From Neoceratodus forsteri (taxonomy: Eukaryota; Chordata; Ceratodontiformes; Ceratodontidae), in NCBI GenBank assembly GCA_016271365.2, contig CM057449.1, forward strand, positions 1,560,746,501 to 1,560,810,500: a stretch of DNA of 64,000 nt, written 5' to 3'. The notes under the pieces were generated by a model that saw only the letters and a program-made list of their open reading frames with translations, had not been told where the DNA came from and ran no database searches. How positions within the stretch are numbered: position 1 is the stretch's first letter; every line of letters starts with the position of its first letter. Position numbers and translations under genes: made by a program. This document shows positions 1 through 10,718 of the stretch, piece after piece.

Positions 1-1738
1 CCAAAACCTCTCATAGGGCTCATAATCGGATCTAATATTTACTGTAGATCACAACGGTATAAAACTTTTGTTGCTGAAGGCATGGGTCACACCAAAACGG
101 CAACCGGAGGAGACTGGGCTAAATTGAAAAAGACGTCCGAGCAGGTGCAGACAGGGAAAAGGAGCCTGTGGGCTCAAATTTGAACCAGCCCTCAAATGCT
201 GCCTTAATGAAAGCTATCCAGTCTATAGATAAAAAAAGGATGAATTTACCACCCGATTGCTGGTGGCAGGAACCAAACTCCAATCAGTGGAAGAAACAGC
301 GATGTGCGCATCCAAAACGGCTGGTAAGGCACTTACCATGACGTCTGGCCTGGTGAAAGGGAATCTGCTCCTGAGGCGAAGACTGGAGAATCTCGAAAAT
401 GGGGCGCAGGCGTCCCATATTCGAATCCTTAGATTGCCTGAAGAATCTGAAGATGAGGATCCTGGAGGCATGGCTGACAGGTTTTCTCCACTTGGAGTTC
501 AAAATCAGTTGAGAGGGCCTACAGGGTTAATGCCAGGGCCCCCCCAGCCCCCACATGTCAACGCTGCTCATCCATCAATTTGGGCAGTACTGGCAGTGCT
601 TAGCTCTGTAAAAGAATGGGATTACAGCTTATGAGAAGTCAGGAAACTAGGTCCTTCACAGTGGCAAGGAACACCTATACATATTTTTCCTGACCTTAGC
701 TTCGCAACCAGACAACGCCGAAAAGCTTTCGATGGAGTCAGGACTGAAGCTGCGCCAACTGGGGGTCCACCATGTTTTGCTTCTGCCAGTGAGCCTAAAA
801 ATAACTTACGGGGCTAAAACGTATCATTTTGCGGATCCAGTTGATGTGGCTAAGTTGATTACCAAAATTGAGCTGGACTGTTCGAAGAGGGGATCTGATT
901 CTGAATCAGAGGATGAGAGTAACACGTGAAGGCAGGAAGGATCTGACTTGACCCAGTAAGTTTTTTTTTTTACTTGTCTAGGGCACCTAAAAGAAGAAGT
1001 GGAAGTGTTGTTGATGAAAAATGTCTTTTTCTTCTTCATAATGACTTTTGCCTTATTTACTGTGGGTTTGTTCAGCAACCTTGTACCGTTTTACAGCTCA
1101 TTTCTGCTGGACTTTTAACTTTGTTAAAGGGAAGTTGGTTGTGTATGTTTGGGGTAAGAAATAACGTAGTTCATTGTGATGCAGTTGAGTTAAAATAATT
1201 GCCAGTATTGTCCTGATCATTTCAAAGGATTTGTAAGTCTACATTTAGCTTTGCATTAGTTATCTTTTTTTTCCTCTGGGTAAGATACCCCAGGAGGTCT
1301 TTTTAAGGATCGGTGATGGCTTTGGGCATTTTAGAAAAGCCAAGTTGAGATGTTCTGGTTGCATTAACAGTGTTTGGCCTTTGTAGGCCATGACTAAAAG
1401 AAGTGAGTGGTTTGGAATAAAGAGATGATTCACTATTTCTTTTATATCTCTCGATGTTGCAATATGGGGAAGTTTCACCTATTAAACGGGTGTGTTTGAT
1501 CTATGCTGGAGTATATTTTCATAGTATTTTCCCCACTCATGGCAGTAATAGCCTTGTTGAATTTTCATTAAGAGAAATTTTAACTGGTATATACCCCCTA
1601 TGTTGTATCAAGTTAGGAGTGCCTTCGATACCGTGTTTTACCATATTTTGAATGTTCTACTCTGTGCACTGTCCTACAGGCTATGCTTGTATCTATTGTA
1701 TTTTAAAATCAATAAATGTAAGTTTAAAAAAAAAATAG
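1..1738 (+). mobile_element. L1/Tx1-like non-LTR element, ORF1 plus 3' end only
   Basis: The left edge of the window is inside a non-LTR retrotransposon. An ORF1-type reading frame runs in pieces to about 929. It is followed by roughly 800 bases without RT-like coding potential, then an AATAAA-like signal at 1710-1716 and a short A-run ending near 1738. The tandem-array unit resumes right after the A-run, which marks the 3' boundary. No endonuclease or RT (ORF2) is present between ORF1 and the tail. The copy is therefore either internally deleted or an ORF1-only derivative, comparable in layout to mammalian HAL1. The 5' part lies outside the window. Confidence 0.6.
257..929 (+). pseudogene. 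L1/Tx1-like ORF1 protein remnant
   Basis: ORF1 proteins of L1-type elements are RNA-binding trimers that coat the element RNA. The frame at 257-634 contains RRRLENLENGAQASHIRI followed by LPEE. This matches the end of the ORF1p coiled coil and the start of its RNA-recognition domain, where LENRSRRxNIRIxGLPE is typical. The frame at 732-929 (LKLRQLGVHHVLLLPVSLKI, then TYHFADPVDV) matches the C-terminal domain. Between them, around 690-725, another frame reads FPDLSFATRQRRKAF, so frameshifts separate the parts. A related protein remnant lies on the minus strand at 16800-17640. Not functional. Confidence 0.6.
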
Positions 1739-1846
1739 CAATACGACATTTAAAAGAGGACAATATATTACAGAATATACAGTGGGGAGACTGTTTACAG
1801 TAGTGACAGTATCAGGCACTTGGTAGCTAAGGTAGCACCATGGAGG
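1739..1846 (+). repeat. Tandem-array unit (about 100 bp family), + orientation
   Basis: One copy of the unit that recurs through the first 15.5 kb. Diagnostic words are acatttaaaa, aggacaatatattaca, gggagactgtttacag and tatcaggcacttggta. The L1-like element ends immediately upstream, so it probably landed in this unit. No coding potential is claimed. Confidence 0.85.
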
Positions 1847-2004
1847 ATAATGGATGGGCACCAGTTAACAACGTTGTGTTCCCATCGAGAGGTTGTCATG
1901 ACAACCTGGTAAACCTTGAGAGTGAAGGTTGAGAGGTTTACAGTTGGCACAATGACCTTGAGATGGGAACTACGCGTTGTTGTTTAACTGGTGTCCATCC
2001 ATTG
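1847..2004. mobile_element. Short inverted-repeat element (MITE-like), about 157 bp
   Basis: The ends are imperfect inverted repeats of about 45 bp. The left arm (1848-1892) contains atggatgggcaccagttaac, and the right arm (1962-2004) contains its complement as gtttaactggtgtccatcc. The centre holds a perfect 16 bp palindrome, ggttgtcatgacaacc, at 1891-1906. Size, terminal symmetry and lack of coding fit a non-autonomous DNA transposon. No clear target-site duplication was found, so the superfamily is unassigned. Confidence 0.6.
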
Positions 2005-2234
2005 TCTCTTATGATGTATGGGCCCAGTTAAACAAAATGTGTCCTTACGGTCCCGTTTTTTTTTTTTTTTGCTTTGCCCTGCTCTCATTCAAGGTCAGCT
2101 CTCCCCACCACGGCTGTTTGTCCGTCAGGAAGTTTGAGAGACGCGCATGTGCAAAGATGTTCATGTTGTTATGCTGTTGTTGTGACTTACTCAAAAGGAT
2201 ATAACAACCTCTTGATGTCACAATGCTAGTGTAA
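2005..2234. other. Unassigned spacer with poly-T run
   Basis: Non-coding DNA between two inverted-repeat elements. It contains a T-run at about 2056-2073, which could be the tail of a minus-strand retroposon. The rest is not recognisable. Confidence 0.4.
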
Positions 2235-2958
2235 TAAGGATAGGAATTCTAAAACACAGTCAGTGGGGCTCATGCCATACTTTTTTTTTTTTTTTTCAAT
2301 CTACATGCACATTACCTTGGAGTACTTGGGTAAACAAAGGAAACATAACCACTCACGCCGTAAGTTTGTTGGTCAGCACCGTAAAGCAACAGACTTGAGG
2401 TCAGTGTTAATAAATTAGTTCACTTTTAATCACAGGTAAAGAAAAAAAACACTTGAGGCTTACCACCGACAACAGATGGAATCACACAGGCACATAGTTG
2501 TATTGTGTCGGCGGCAGCCAGTCATATATGCAAAGGATTACTCGGTAACAAAAACAGTCAAGATAGCACCACTGAAAGCGAGCACAAACTAAGCATTTAG
2601 AATATATATTTTCCTTTGCTCGCACTGGGCACTTTACTGCACAGCACACCATGGATTACAAAAGAAAAGACGTATTCTAAATGCTTAGTTTGTGCTCGCT
2701 TTTAGTGATGCTATCTTGACTGTTTTTTTGGCACTTCGAGTAATCCTTTCTGCATATGAATTTGCTACAGCCGAAACAATACAACCCTATCTACCTGTGT
2801 AATTCCATCTGTCATTGGTAGTAAGCCTCACATGTTTTTTCTTTGTCTGTGATTAAAAGTGAAATAATTTATGAACATTGACCTTAAGTCTGTTGCTTTA
2901 TGGTGCTGACCCATGAACTCACTGCGTGAGTGGTTGTGTTTTCTAAGGATAGGAATTC
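2235..2958. mobile_element. Foldback element 1 flanked by 15 bp direct repeats
   Basis: Two arms of about 270-290 bp, roughly 2337-2612 and 2655-2940, are reverse complements at an estimated 85 percent identity, around a loop of about 40 bp. Anchor words are gtcaagatagca (left) against tgctatcttgac (right), and cagcaccgtaaagcaacaga against tctgttgctttatggtgctg. The interval 2250-2943 is bounded by the exact 15 bp direct repeat taaggataggaattc (2235-2249 and 2944-2958), consistent with a target-site duplication. A T18 run at 2281-2297 lies just inside the left boundary. No reading frame of note. A transcript across it would fold into a long hairpin. Confidence 0.75.
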
Positions 2959-2989
2959 ATTGACTTCCATCCTTAACCCTCTCCCATAC

Positions 2990-3372
2990 ATTATATAACA
3001 TTTTCAGGACAGTGTATTACAGTATATACAGCAGGAAGAGGGTTTCCTGTAGACACTGTCATGCATTTTTGTACAGTAGGTTGGCATAACAGCAATACAG
3101 TATTTAAAACAGGACAACATAATACAAAATACACAGCAGGGAGAATTGTTATAGTAAATACAGCATCGAGCACTCGGTAGGGTAAAGTAGCAACAATACA
3201 GTATTTAGAACAGGATAATACAGTATTTACAGCAGGGAGACTGTTTACAGTAAGGACAATGTCAGGCACTTGGAAGGCTAACATAGCAATATAACATTTA
3301 AAGCAGGACACTATATTACAGTATATGCAGCAGGGAAACTGTTTACAACAGTGACAATATCAGGCACTTGGT
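2990..3372 (+). repeat. Tandem array, about four units, + orientation
   Basis: About four consecutive 95-100 bp units; aggcact recurs at 3263 and 3362, a period of 99. The minus-strand frame of 106 codons here (2991-3311) repeats the motif FKCYIA with the array period, so it is a by-product of the tandem structure and not a gene. The array breaks at about 3373, where the L2-like LINE begins, and picks up again at 8186. Confidence 0.85.
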
Positions 3373-4362
3373 AGACTATTTATTTTAATTTTGGTAACCG
3401 GTTAGGCCCACTGAGGCCATAACAGTCCCTTTTTCAGGGGTGACCCGGAATTAATTACAAATAAAACGTTCCTTAGGTTTACACACTATACAGACAGACA
3501 ATCCATGGGTTTGCTACAATGTGGAGTAATCAGTATTACAGAGGATGGAAATACTGAAATTCTTGCATAGCAATGTCTAACTGTATTACTATTAACATTT
3601 TGACAACACTCAACATAACGTTAGTTCGGTAGGAGACATTAAAGGTTACAGGCAGTACAGTTCACAATCAGGACTTACAGTATTTCAGCGGTAGCAAGTG
3701 CATGGGTTGAGCTCTGTCAGGTGAGCCTTAAGTCCCTGTTTGAACCCTCTGAGAGCATTACAAGCCTGGACATTTGCAGGAGTGCGTTCTAGAGAGGCGG
3801 GATGCTGGCTGAGTAAGACTTTATTCCCTGTGATGACTTAACATTAGGGACATGGAGGAGCTGAAGACTTGAGGATCTGAGAGGCCTGCTACTTTGCTTG
3901 GCAGATATTTCGCCAGACTTGGGGGCATTGTCTAACCTGAGCTTGTATGCCAGGCATAAGGATGGGTACAAAAGTCGCCCTTCCAGTATTGGCCTGGACA
4001 GGGCTTGGAGTACTTGGCAGTGATGCTCCCGAGGTTTAGCCCCTATAGCAAACCAGCTCACCCTGTGATATAGGGCACTCAGTTCTTGCATTTCCCCAGC
4101 TTTTACTGTGGGTAGCACTGGTGTCCCATATGGCAGGGTTGATAGTAGGGTGCCAGTTACAATCCTTAGCCAGGAGTCTTTGGTGAGGAGAGGGCTGAGG
4201 CGGTATAGTAGGCCAAGTTTCTAATTCACAGTCTTTTTCAGTTATTCAATATGAGACTTGAAAGTACAGTTCTGGTCTAGGGTAATGCCTAGCTTCTTTA
4301 TTGTTTTAACTACCTCAACCTTTGTGCCATTCGAGAGAGAGAGAGTCAGGATTGAAGCTCTG

Positions 4363-6771
4363 TCAGGTCCCAGACTTGGAGGGCCAAACAGTATAGCCTT
4401 GTTTTTTTTTCTTATTCAGCACAAATTTATTGCTGATCAACCAACCCTCGAGGAGTTGCAGGTCATTTGTCAAGGAATTGTTCAAGGAATCAGTGTCCTT
4501 GGAGGTCCTGTGTAGCACTACATCATCTGCATATAAGATGATGTTCGCTTTACCACAGTGATTTGGCATGTCATTTATAAATATAGAGAACAGTAATGGC
4601 CCCAGGATGGATCCTGGGGAACCCCATCAAGAACTGGGCAATTGTCAGATTGGCCGCCCTGCCATCTGACAAATTGGGACCTTCTCTGAAGGTAGTCAGT
4701 AAACCACTGAACTATCCGACAGTCTAGGCCTATAAGCTTGAGTTTCGCTAGTAATAGTTGATGGTCCACCAGGTTGAAGGCCTTGGTGAGGTCGATGAAA
4801 ACTGAACCGATGAGCTGGCCTTTACCAAGGGCTGAGAAGATATGATCGGTGAAGCAGACAAGGGCAGTGTCAGTGCCGTGTTTTTTTCTAAAACCGTGTT
4901 GTCTAGGTGTAAATATGCTATTCCTCTCAATATAGTCCGTTATTTGGTTATATACGGCCTTTTCTAATAGCTTGCTTAGGACGGAGAAGATCGATATGGG
5001 ACAAATGTTTTCGACATGTTCACGGGACAAATGTTTTCGACATGTTCACGTGATCGGCCTTTGTGGATGGGTGTATTTAGGGCCACTTTCCATAGTGTAG
5101 GGACTTTACCCTCTAGGAGTGATCTATTGGGTAGCCATGAGACTGGGGTGGCTGTGGCTGGGGCTGCTATATTGAGTAGCCTCGGTTCTAGCTTGTCATA
5201 CCCTGCTGAGCCATGGGGTTTTATATTCCTAAGTAGTTTTAGGACCTCATCTCTCGATAGCAGCTTAAGATGAAAGTTTGGGGGGGGGGGTTAGTGTTAG
5301 GTAGAGTGGGTAGGGGTGTCCCTGTGTGGGGGGGTCTTGAACTTGTGTAGGTCAGTGATATGAGTTAACTGCATGGGCAGCATCCTCTGGGTTTTCAATG
5401 TGCGAGTCCTTGCCTGTTATAGCACAGTCGCTGTTGGTGGGACTACCCTTGATGAGGGCGTTGATTTGTGACCAGAATTTTCTTGGGTCGGAAAGATTTA
5501 TTTATTTTCTGGAGATTTCTGATGTATTGTCTTTTGGTGGTTTTTAGCTCTCTCTTGCACCTATTTCGTAGCTCCCTGTAGTTCTGCCAGATCTTGAGTA
5601 GATTTGTGGATTTAAAGTTCCCCCATGCCCTGTCTCTTTCTTACATGATTTTTCCAGATCCCGGGATAACCACCTAGCATTCTGACATTTTACTCTGAGC
5701 TTTTTCAGTGGGTCATGCTTATTTGCTGCGCATAGGACGTTTTTTGTAAAGAAGTCTAGGGCTACGTCCAGGTTAGGGGCTTGTTTGATGTAATTCCAAT
5801 TTAACTTGGTTAACATGTCTAGGAAGGATGCAGTATCAAAGTTTGACAAGTTCGGGGTCCAGAAAATTCTGGGTTGGGGGAGGGGGTTTGAAAAGTATTT
5901 TTCCATATTGCGAAAATGGGGGAGTAGTCGCTTAGGGCATCTGCAATCGTACCTGCCGTTTTAATGCTATCTGGTACAGAGGTCAGACCCCAATCTAGTG
6001 TGGAATGGTTTCCTGATTTAGTATTCAGTCTGGTGTGTTCATGGAGTAACTGCATTAGACCTGCTTGTAGTAGTAGGTTCTTTAGTTCTCTGTTTGTTTG
6101 AGGCCCCCAATATATGTTAAAGTTGCCTGTACTATTACCTTCTCACCCTTGGGGAGATTGGGCAGCATGGTCAGAAAAGAGCTTAGGGCAGCTGCTGATG
6201 CTTTTGGGGGGGGGGGGTTATACACACATCCAATCGTTAGGGGTTTGGTTCATCCTAACATCAATGTAGTGAATACAGCTTCACAACTGTTTTTCTAAAG
6301 GTGGGGGCTGTCACCTGGGAAGCATTTAAAGAGGATCTTACATAGAGTAGGACTCCTCCACCCTTTTTTCCCCAGTCTATCCTGCCTGAAAATCTGGAAA
6401 CCTTTCAGCTCAACCTCATTATCTAGTACATGTGGTTTCAGCCAGGTCTCTATGAGATGATAACATTGTCTGGGGAGTACAGGCCCACCCAGGCTTCTAG
6501 TTAATGAAACTTTGGCCTGAGGCTACTGATGTTCATGTGGGTTATTTTTAACCCTTTAGAGTTGAACCAGGTGGACTGTGTAGAGGAGGTAATGTGCACG
6601 TTTTGAACCGGGGAGCCCAGGGTGCACCTCTGTGTCACCTCCAAGTAGTAGTTTTAGGTTAGTCATGAATTTGACGAGTGACCATGGCATAGGGAGAGGA
6701 GGTCTCTTCCTGTGGTCACTGATACAGAGCATTATATGGTAAAAATTGCCTTTTTGTTTCAGACCCTGCAT
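4363..6771 (-). pseudogene. L2-like ORF2 (endonuclease-RT) remnant
   Basis: ORF2 of such LINEs nicks the target DNA and copies element RNA there. Pieces in order: LKLLLGGDTEVHPGLPG at about 6640 corresponds to the conserved GDxxxNPGP start of these proteins. HSTLDWGLTS and ALSDYSPI near 5900-6010 match the endonuclease end, where LDWxxTN and LSDHxP are typical. ISIFSVLSKLLEKAVYNQI and TPRQHGFRK at about 4860-5000 match RT block 1-2. FIDLTKAFNLVDHQLLLAKL is the block A-like segment. ILYADDVVL at about 4510-4540 carries the catalytic YADD box. YHRVSWFAIGAKPREHHC further left is the C-terminal domain. Each piece is in a different frame, so this is a pseudogene. Confidence 0.75.
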
Positions 6772-7343
6772 ATTGATGAGGAAATGTTGACCCCTGTTCG
6801 GGGATACACATCAGTGGATGTGCAATAAGGGATATCCACTAGTTGCTCAGGGTTCTGGTGAGGACAGATTATCAAGTGGTTAGAGCCCAAGACCACAAAA
6901 ATGTACAGGGCTGCAATAATAATTCCCCATGCCATCATTAGACTTAAAGCTGGATTGAGAGCAGAGCTAACAGTTGTGTCCCTAGTTATGGAGATCCAGT
7001 GATCCTGCAGTTTGTGGGAGATTCTTTGTTACTATACCAATTTATTGAGAATAAGCCAGATATTTTTGCAACCCAGTCAGAAGGATAGATCTGGAAACGT
7101 GAGCAGAACGGAGAGGGGACTGTTCACTGACTGAGAATCGTAGAAATAGCTAGCATAGTAGGGCTGATTGCAACCCTGGAAGCCAGTCAACAGAAAGTTC
7201 TTTTTTTTTTTTTTGCTACATTCCTGTCAGCAGACTGTGGGACCCGCCTTCACTTAGGAAGAGCCTGATGCAGTTAACTCCAATTGCTGTCCTGCTGGGC
7301 AGACCTATTGCGTGTTTATAGATGCAGGGTGGGGGAGGCGGGC

Positions 7344-8185
7344 CAGACATAAATCAGACCACGGCTCCAAACTGCAAGCGATGGGCACAGGGAGAAAGAA
7401 ATGTAAAAAAGCCTGTAAGTAATCACAAAAGTGAACAGGTTTGGTTTTCCTTTCTAGTCTGCAACAGTAGAAATTAGCAGGTAACATCAATCTCTAGTCA
7501 GCAGGTTCCAAACCTGTGGCTAAAACGGCACCAATTTTAAAAGTAGCAGTAGCTGGGTTGGTAAGAAGGGCTTCGGGGGTCCGTACCTGATTTTGGTTTG
7601 GATGAGGGCGGGTCGGAGCTCTGTCTGCTAGCAAGGATGCAGCAGGTATACTGACCGAGTCCCTGGGGAAACAAAAAAAAAAAAAAAATACCTAGAAAGA
7701 GAGGGTTAGTGGGTCAGATTACAGTCTGCAAGCAGGGGAGTTCATTAATTAAACAAGGATAAGGAGAGATAGAAATTTAAGACAGGACTGCAGTTAACTA
7801 ACAAATCACAATCTAGGCAGCAAATTTCTTTTACAAAAAATCGGACCATGGCTCCAAACTGCAAGTGATGGGCACAGGGAAAAATACATTTTAAAAAGCC
7901 CGCAAGTAATCACAAAAGCGAGCAGGTTTGGTTTTCCTTTCTGGTCTGCAACAGTAGAAATTAGTAGGTAACATCAGTCTCTGATCAGCAGCTTTCAAGC
8001 CCTTGGCTAAAATGGTGCCAGTTTTAAAAGTAGCAGCAGCTGGGATGGTAAAAAGGGCTCCGTACCTAATTTCCGTCTTGGTGGGGTTGGGCGGAGCTCC
8101 GTCTGCTAGCATGCTGGCTGAGTCCCTGATATCAGTCTGGGTGGGGGCGGTCGGAGTCTGCCTGCTAGCAGGGATGCAGCGGCAT
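7344..8185 (-). repeat. Duplicated 5' leader units of the L2-like LINE
   Basis: Two direct copies of a unit with a period of about 487 bp lie upstream of the ORF2 start: ggctccaaactgcaag recurs at 7363 and 7850. Homology continues through aatcacaaaag, gcaacagtagaaatta and gctgctactttt-like segments. The second copy contains a further internal repeat with the words gggtgggg and ctgctagca. The units are GC-rich where they contain ggagctc and ctgctagc. Tandem monomers at this position resemble the promoter monomers of some L1 families, but promoter activity is not shown here. Confidence 0.6.
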
Positions 8186-8240
8186 CTAGCAGCAATACAA
8201 CATTTAAAGAGCGCCTTTCCCAATATTTAAAATATACGAA
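8186..8240 (+). repeat. Partial array unit between L2-like LINE and foldback 2
   Basis: The words agcagcaatacaacatttaaa mark the array unit directly after the LINE 5' end, followed by diverged sequence up to foldback element 2. Confidence 0.7.
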
Positions 8241-8862
8241 AGAAGAATCCTGAGGCTCCCTTACATGAATGGGTGTCCCTCAATTGATGTTTTAAATGTT
8301 TAAATGTTGCACCCTGTGGAAGGGAAGGGGTTGTAATTTGCCCCCAAGTGGCTAGCCACCCAATCCCTTCCATTTTCTGATTGTTGACTCCACCCCTGCG
8401 ATATGTTGTTTTTTGATGTATTAATAGGGAGAGTGTGGAGGTGTGCTCCATTTGCTCCATGCAAACCTGTGGAGCATCTTTTTAAAAGCTTACTTTACGA
8501 ATGTAATTGGATGTTTGGTATAAATTTAAGGAAGGGGTCACCCAACAAGGCTTTCATTGGTTGAACCCTGCTTTCGATTTGTACCAAGAGTTGGGTTACA
8601 TTTGTAAGATAAGCTTCTAAAAAGATGCTCCGTATGCTTGCATGGAGCATGCCTCCATACTCGCCCTGTTAATACATCACAAAACGTCAGAGCAAGGGGC
8701 AGATTTGGCAGTCAGAAAGTGGACGGGATCGGGTGGCTGGACCCTCAGGGGCAGATTACAATCCCTTCCTTTCCATGGGGGCTACATTTAAAAAAAGTCA
8801 AACATCAGTGGAGTGATGTCCTTTCAGGTAAGGGGGTCTCAGATTTCTCCTTTTGAGCATGG
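8241..8862. mobile_element. Foldback element 2, about 620 bp
   Basis: Left arm 8243-8505 and right arm 8597-8858 are reverse complements around a centre of about 90 bp. Paired words: gatgtattaatagggagagt against the complement of ctcgccctgttaatacatc, and ggagcatctttttaaaagctt against the complement of aagcttctaaaaagatgctcc. The same peptide pattern (EGIGWLATWGQIT and DGIGWLDPQGQIT) appears on opposite strands because of the symmetry and is not a gene. The element lies between two pieces of the tandem array. It is a non-autonomous DNA element or a foldback; superfamily unknown, and no clear duplication at the ends. Confidence 0.7.
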
Positions 8863-9920
8863 AGAAAGGTGCTGTTTAAAACAGGAAGCTATATTACAGT
8901 ATACACAGGAGGGAGACTGTTTACATTAGGTACAGTATCAGGCAGTTGATAAGTTAACATAGCAACATTAAAAACAGAACAGTATATTACACTAATATAT
9001 ATATACACACACACACACACACAAACATATATCAGAGAGAGTTTGCAGTAGGGACAGTATCAGATTCTTGGATACCAACAATGCAACACAAAAAACAGAC
9101 ACGATAGTACAAATATGTATATATATATATAGCAGGAGGGCTGTTTACAGTAGGACAGTATCTGGCACTTGGTAGGTTACGTTAGCAGCAATACCACATT
9201 TAAAACGGGACAATATATACAGCTGGGGGACTGTTTACAGTAGGGAAAATATCAGGCACTTGGTAGGTTAAGATAGCAATACAACATTTAAAACAGGACA
9301 CCATATTACAGTGTATATATCAGGGAGACTGGGACAGTATCAGGCACTTGGTAGGTAAGGTAGAAGGAATACAACATTTTTAAACAGGACAGTGTAGTGT
9401 CAAGGTAGGAGGAATAATGACAACATTTTAAACAGGACAGTATATTACCATATATACAGCAGGGAGAGTGTTTACAGTAGGGACAGTATCAGGCACTTGG
9501 TAGGTTAAGTTGGCAGCAATAAAGCATTCAAAACAGGGCAAGATATTAGTTTATTTATATTACAGTATGTACAGCAGAGAGTCTTGAGGTCAGTGTCAGG
9601 CACATGACGTATCAGCAGTGCAGCATTTAAAACTGGACAGTGTATTGCAATATATACAGCAGGGAGACAGTAGGGACACTATTGTGCATTCGGTAGGTTA
9701 ATGTAGCAGCGATACAATATTTAAAACAGGACAGTATATTACAAAATGTATAGTAGGGAGAGTGTTTACAGTAGATGTAGCATCAAGCGCTCGGCAGGCT
9801 AAAGCAGCAATAATACAGTGTTTAAAATAGGACAGTATATTACAATATATACAGCTGGGAGACTGTTTATAGTAGGGACAATATCAGGCACTTGGAAGAC
9901 TAATGTAGCAGCAGTAGAAC
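8863..9920 (+). repeat. Tandem array, about eleven units, + orientation
   Basis: The longest uninterrupted block. The word aggcactt recurs with spacings of roughly 88-110 bp (for example 9163, 9254, 9342, 9491, 9886). Units are visibly diverged. They include short microsatellites: (AC)n at about 9006-9022 and (AT)n at about 9117-9131. Confidence 0.85.
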
Positions 9921-10485
9921 TTTTTTTTTTTTTGGTAGAGTCTATTTCTGCTCTCTGCTCATGTTTCAGGGTCCCTGCTGATAGCCGCCACACTCAACCG
10001 CCCACCTGAACTGGCCACTCTGGAAGCTACATTGGGTATGCGGGGTCTGGGGCTCTCCTGGCCCCGGAGAGATCCCCAGACCCCAGGAGAACCGGAGAGT
10101 CAGTCGATTGTGTGTGGTGGGTCGGGCATGCCAGAGATTGCCGCCACCTGAGGGTAGAGGGATTTTCTTTGTTCGCGCTTCTCCCTGAGGCACGGACGGT
10201 AATGACATTCCGCCTGGTGCGCGCACGCTCCCGGAGGACATCTGCCGCTGCTCCAATCCCCATGCTTCTTGTGCTGTGCACTGCAGTGTCCCCAGCCTCC
10301 GCCAGGGGATTCCCGCACCACGGGAGAACCCTGAACCCACCCCAGGACTAAGAGCTGTCTACAGACGCTCAATCTTAGTCCTCCCCTGCCAACCTCCGAC
10401 GACTCGGGCTCATTCCTGAACCTGGGTCGCTGGCATGGTGCGAGGTGTGGCATCCAGCGCCTCAACTCTCAGTGCCACCGGGCCG
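9921..10485 (-). mobile_element. tRNA-headed SINE copy 1, exact 11 bp target duplication
   Basis: The element is inverted relative to the window: a T13 run (9921-9933) is its tail, and a tRNA-like head lies at about 10390-10485. It is bounded by the exact 11 bp duplication agcagtagaac (9910-9920 and 10486-10496) inside an array unit. The head contains a box B-like word (ggttcaggaatgagcc on the minus strand) and a gagttgaggcgctggatgcc segment shared with four other copies in the window. SINEs are transcribed by RNA polymerase III and moved by LINE machinery. Confidence 0.85.
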
Positions 10486-10718
10486 AGCAGTAGAACATTT
10501 AAAACAAGACAATATATTACAGTATATACAGCAGGGAGACTGTTGATAGTAGTAGCAGTATCAGGTACTTGGTGAGCTAAGGAAGTAGCAATACAACATT
10601 TAAAACAGGACAATGTATACAACAGGGAGACCTTTTACAGTCGGCATAGTATCAGGCACTTGGTAAGCTAATGTACGAACATTACAACATTTAAAACAGG
10701 ACAGTATATTACAATATA
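10486..10718 (+). repeat. Tandem array, last + orientation units
   Basis: About two and a half units continue directly after the SINE duplication, with words acatttaaaacaag, gcagggagactgt and atcaggcacttggta. Orientation switches at about 10719. Confidence 0.85.

Larger units (their letters stand above)
3373..8185 (-). mobile_element. L2-like LINE copy 1, nearly full length, inserted in the array
   Basis: A non-LTR retrotransposon of about 4.8 kb read right to left. It has a 5' leader with repeated units (about 6900-8185), an N-terminal ORF2 signature (6556-6771), endonuclease remnants (5819-6055), a linker (5544-5906), RT (4363-5030) and a C-terminal domain (3789-4118). Both ends abut the same array unit, broken around the words ggtagact and tagcagcaatacaac, which fixes the limits within a few bases. 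The element sits between two array blocks of the same orientation, so it is a simple insertion. Frames are broken many times and it is not active. The L2 assignment rests on RT and C-terminal motif style; another CR1/Rex/L2-group clade is possible. Confidence 0.75.

Noticed and set aside
2991..3311. 106-codon minus-strand frame with a repeated FKCYIA motif
   Set aside because: The motif recurs with the array period in several blocks and orientations (also at 10410-10622, 9799-9993, 12416-12616). It is a translation of tandem DNA.
8227..8856. Two similar peptides (IGWLATWGQIT and IGWLDPQGQIT) on opposite strands, suggesting a duplicated gene pair
   Set aside because: The underlying DNA is an inverted repeat; the similarity is nucleotide symmetry, and there are no codon-like substitutions to support coding.
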